From: Candidatus Gastranaerophilales bacterium
Lineage (GTDB): Bacteria > Cyanobacteriota > Vampirovibrionia > Gastranaerophilales > Gastranaerophilaceae
NCBI GenBank assembly: GCA_944322945.1
Contig: CALUQN010000001.1
Location: 62,001-126,000, forward strand
Direction: 5' to 3'
DNA length: 64,000 nt
In this document: in pieces, positions 61,743 through 64,000 of the stretch
How positions within the stretch are numbered: the first letter of the stretch is position 1
Layout: every line of letters begins with the position of its first letter
Position numbers and translations under genes: made by a program
The notes under the pieces: generated by a model
The model's input: only the letters and a program-made list of their open reading frames with translations
What the model was told of the DNA's origin: nothing
Database searches by the model: none

Positions 61743-62135
61743 GTATTGATGAGAACTCTATTAGAGTTCGAGCGGATTTGCGTACGGACGACGCAGTTTG
61801 AAAGCTGATAGTCCGGATAGCGAACAGATTGAGCATACTATGCCGGAAGGCATAAATGTGAAACTCTGTGAGCGAGGAGCAAATCCAAGACAATCTCTCC
61901 CTTGCTATTTTTTTGTGTATTCTCACGGGAAATTCGCCGTTCGCGGATTTTTCAAATCCCAATCGTAATCGGGCTCAAATTTTCGCCCGGTACTCTTGGA
62001 ACGCACGGCGCCCTCCCTCAAAACGATATTAAATCATTTTGCTCGGCAGAGTCCGTGAGGTCGAGGGGTAAATATATTATTTAATAAGACATAACTCCAT
62101 TTTCAAAGATGTTAAAAAACGAATCTCTTCCCCTA
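61743..62135 (+). repeat. Region with dispersed tRNA-Met fragments
   Basis: No gene is seen in 61743-62340. A second copy of the tRNA 3' end, AATCTCTCCCTTGCTA, lies at 61892-61907, followed by a T run. Pieces matching the tRNA anticodon-variable arm (CCGTGAGGTCGAG, 62053-62065) and T arm (CGAATCTCTTCCC, 62120-62132) are separated by about 55 foreign bases. This looks like decayed or interrupted tRNA copies. Confidence 0.6.
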
Positions 62136-62189
62136 TCCAAATCGGAAGATGCTCCCAATATGCCCCGTTATGCTGAACCCGACGATATT

Positions 62190-62250
62190 TCAGTGGTGAA
62201 GAATCTCTTTTTGGTAGTTGAGATTCTTCGCTTTGCGCAGAATGACGTAT
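62190..62250. repeat. Palindromic REP-like repeat
   Basis: GTGAAGAATCTC and GAGATTCTTCGC form an inverted repeat followed by GCGCAGAATGACG. It is the same core as at 45821-45899 and within the MITE-like elements. Confidence 0.5.
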
Positions 62251-62348
62251 TGCTGTATTTTCAAACGTGGCAGACAAATTTGGTGGCATTGTTGGGCTGA
62301 AAGCCTAACCTACTTTATACAATCCCATGGCACCAAGCTTACTGGAAC

Positions 62349-63296
62349 TTAATTTATTATCAAATCTTTATATGCAGAATTTGCTTTTTTCAACAATGGG
62401 TATATATATTTGTAGTAAAGATATTTCTGTTCTGCAGTTAAGTTTTTATAGTCCGGCGCTTTGTAAGGTTTTTTTCTGTCAAAATGAAACCACATCGGCG
62501 AAGTATATTGTCTCATAATGCCACAATTAAGCATAGGATGATGAAGCAGCTCCCAGGCAATTTTATGTGGAAAAATTTTTATTTCCATATTGTAAAATGT
62601 TAAGTTAAGAAGTGAAAACGGTATGATAATATGGTCTGTCTCAAAACCATTACGTCCGGTATTTTCATGTGAATAATCAACTTTATATATATTCCCTAAT
62701 ACGTGCCCGTCAAATCCTCCGTATGAATTAACAAGGTATAAAAATTTTTCATTTTCCATCATTTTTTCTATTTCGCAAAAACAATCCGGCAGATATATCT
62801 GATCAGCGTCAATTTTTGCTAAAAATCCATTTCGTCCTTTTGCCAATTTTTTACAAATATTATAGCCAAATCTGTAATAGGAAGAAAGATAATGCGGATT
62901 AAAAACGTTAAATACATTAAAAAATGAAGAGAAATATCGTTCATCATGCGGCGGGTATACTTTGTGAGGATATTTTTTTATAACATATTTGTCTTGAAGG
63001 TTATTTTTATTTATATAATCGTGTACCAGTGCAAGGCTATTATCAGTAATTTCAGAATAAATCAAAACAATTTTGTCAAACATATAGTCAACAGACATCA
63101 GGCAAGGTATAACGGTATTTTCTTCATTATGCAGCCTCAAAAAGCCTATTTTCAAAGGAGGTAAATTTTTATATTTCAAATACCGTTGTTCGCAGAGCCA
63201 TAGAATAAATTTATTGGAAAACATTGCACATTTAATTTTGCGCCAAAACTGTTTAACTCTAATTGTTTTGTATTTGAAAAAATTTGCAACTGTCAT
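62349..63296 (-). CDS. Glycosyltransferase, GT-A type
   Basis: The 315-residue product begins its catalytic fold at KIGFLRLHNEENTVIPCLMS (~48-67), with YSEITDNSLALVHDYI near 79. The nucleotide-sugar/metal motif DAD is in FLAKIDADQIYLPDCF (~153-168). Later residues (EIKIFPHKIAWELLHHPMLN, SPMWFHFDRKKPY) are His-rich. This resembles CgtA-like lipooligosaccharide transferases of family 2-like plan. It would act on surface glycan at the inner membrane. No RBS is evident. Confidence 0.7.
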   Translation of the reverse strand: MTVANFFKYKTIRVKQFWRKIKCAMFSNKFILWLCEQRYLKYKNLPPLKIGFLRLHNEENTVIPCLMSVDYMFDKIVLIYSEITDNSLALVHDYINKNNLQDKYVIKKYPHKVYPPHDERYFSSFFNVFNVFNPHYLSSYYRFGYNICKKLAKGRNGFLAKIDADQIYLPDCFCEIEKMMENEKFLYLVNSYGGFDGHVLGNIYKVDYSHENTGRNGFETDHIIIPFSLLNLTFYNMEIKIFPHKIAWELLHHPMLNCGIMRQYTSPMWFHFDRKKPYKAPDYKNLTAEQKYLYYKYIYPLLKKANSAYKDLIIN

Positions 63297-63312
63297 AATA
63301 TTATTTTAGCAC

Positions 63313-63342
63313 AAAAAAAGACCGGTATTCACCGGTCTTTTT
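63313..63342. terminator. Terminator between tRNA-Gln and the glycosyltransferase
   Basis: AAAAAGACCGGT and ACCGGTCTTTTT enclose ATTC, a perfect 12-bp stem working in both directions. Confidence 0.85.
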
Positions 63343-63346
63343 ATAA

Positions 63347-63421
63347 TGGCTGGGGCGAAAGGATTCGAACCTCTGAATGGCTGGACCAAAACCAGCTGCC
63401 TTACCGCTTGGCGACGCCCCA
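63347..63421 (-). tRNA. tRNA-Gln(TTG)
   Basis: A 75-nt cloverleaf with encoded CCA: acceptor TGGGGCG with CGCCCCA, D-loop with CCAAGCGGTAAGG, anticodon stem GCTGG/CCAGC around TTTTGGT (TTG), and T-loop TTCGAAT. It closely follows the bacterial tRNA-Gln consensus. Confidence 0.95.
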
Positions 63422-63483
63422 TTGCGTTTGGCTACATTTAATATTCTATTCAATAAATCTCTATTGTCAATATTTTATTTTAA

Positions 63484-63808
63484 GGGGATTTATGTATATG
63501 TTTCCACCAAATATACCTAAGAAATAAACATAATGTTATTCCGAACGACGGATTGACCTCCGTGTTTCGGAATCTTAACACATGTAAGACCCTGCGGAAA
63601 AAACAACACTGGACTTGATAGGTGACAAGACCCTGAAACAAGTTCAGGGTGACAAAAAAGTAATATGTCATCCCGAATTTATTTCGGGATCTTACCACCG
63701 GAAAGCAGATGTTTCAAGTTGGTTAGCCCCTGCGGAAAACCGGACATTTTTCACAAAATCATAGATTTTGAAAAATGTAGTCAAATAAGTTCAGGGTGAC
63801 AATTTTAG
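63484..63808 (-). repeat. Long composite repeat element, copy B, inverted and truncated
   Basis: Read on the minus strand this is highly similar to copy A (56517-56828): both share CATCTGCTTTCCGGTGGTAA, ATAAATTCGGGATGACATA and TTTGGTGGAAACATATA. The outer end with ACTTATATAGCAAATTCC is missing at 63808, where the Nif3-family gene begins. It contains a ~40-base insertion relative to copy A. No gene lies in it. Confidence 0.7.
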
Positions 63809-64000
63809 CACGGTTTGTTCTTGCCGTAATATATAAACGGACTTTTCTCTTCTGCAAACGACTTTTCAACTCCGTCCCCGACTATATTGGCAAAAACTTT
63901 CAAAATAGCTCTCTCGCTTTCAAAATGCCCTATGTCAAAAACAACGATGTCACTGTCAAGTGCGGTATGGAATTTCAGGTCGCCGCTCACAAAAGCGTCA
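63805..64000 (-). CDS. Partial Nif3/YbgI-family dinuclear metal protein, C-terminus
   Basis: The 64 visible residues run off the right edge. They show DAFVSGDLKFHTALDSD, VVFDIGHFESERAI and FANIVGDGVEKSF. The GDLKxHxA and DxGHxxSE motifs are the C-terminal metal-ligand signatures of the Nif3/GTP cyclohydrolase I type 2-like family. Relatives often end with a short DPFxYI tail; SPFIYYGKNKPC here is longer. The stop codon is inside the truncated repeat element. Confidence 0.8.
   Translation of the reverse strand, partial: DAFVSGDLKFHTALDSDIVVFDIGHFESERAILKVFANIVGDGVEKSFAEEKSPFIYYGKNKPC

Overview
This window is an AT-rich bacterial chromosome segment from a Gram-negative, LPS-making, apparently non-photosynthetic organism. 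The evidence is waaA (Kdo transferase), a BamA-type Omp85 with about three POTRA repeats, an OmpH/Skp chaperone, a heptose-phosphate kinase, an O-antigen ligase-like protein and GDP-mannose synthesis. The short cyanobacterial-type BamA, the DUF4330 protein and the style of the small orphan proteins suggest the Melainabacteria/Gastranaerophilales side of the Cyanobacteria, probably a gut lineage. That placement is inference from gene content; no rRNA is present.

Layout. 1-17 kb is mostly minus-strand core genes: fba, a guanidine-I riboswitch with a gdx exporter, an ADP-ribosyltransferase-like orphan, tRNA-Gly, a divergent 4-alpha-glucanotransferase, a free-standing FlhA C-domain protein, uridine phosphorylase, skp-bamA, rsmI, a sigma-70 factor and waaA. 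A plus-strand secreted GH13 enzyme follows. 17.1-32.6 kb, starting at tRNA-Val, is an accessory island: a HEPN protein with a WYL regulator, a WG-repeat protein, an XRE regulator, a GIY-YIG protein, a frameshifted ParB-methyltransferase gene, DUF5681, DUF2924 and a large serine recombinase. It ends with a defence-type reverse transcriptase-nitrilase fusion (DRT type 1-like), an uncharacterised HEPN-like partner and a tandem-repeat block. 32.6-48.5 kb returns to core functions: NarL regulator, nadBC, rubrerythrin, a sugar ABC ATPase, a histidine kinase lacking its phospho-acceptor His, aroQ, a cell-surface glycan cluster, miaB and hemW. 48.6-52.5 kb is a type III export-gate operon: a tandem-SpoA ring protein, FliO, FliP, FliQ, a small secreted protein and FliR. 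52.6-64 kb carries an EF-hand protein, a thioesterase, an NDK-like protein, a MntA/truncated-HepT remnant, manC, enolase, a MATE exporter, a tRNA-Met locus full of fragmentary tRNA copies, a glycosyltransferase, tRNA-Gln and the end of a Nif3-family gene.

A family of short inverted-repeat elements recurs. Their ends resemble GGGACTTATATAGCAAATT, and several copies are flanked by 8-12 bp direct repeats, which is the mark of non-autonomous transposition. A longer relative occurs twice in opposite orientation at 56.5 and 63.5 kb.

How genes may work together. The glycan genes (rfaE1, ligase-like, DegT aminotransferase, manC, waaA, glycosyltransferase) would build the outer surface, and skp-bamA would install outer-membrane proteins. 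The export-gate operon and the distant FlhA-C protein point to a type III secretion apparatus whose FlhB and full-length FlhA are not in this window. The most novel candidates are the RT-nitrilase plus HEPN-like pair, the free-standing FlhA-C protein, the mobile repeat family and the tRNA-Met fragment cluster.
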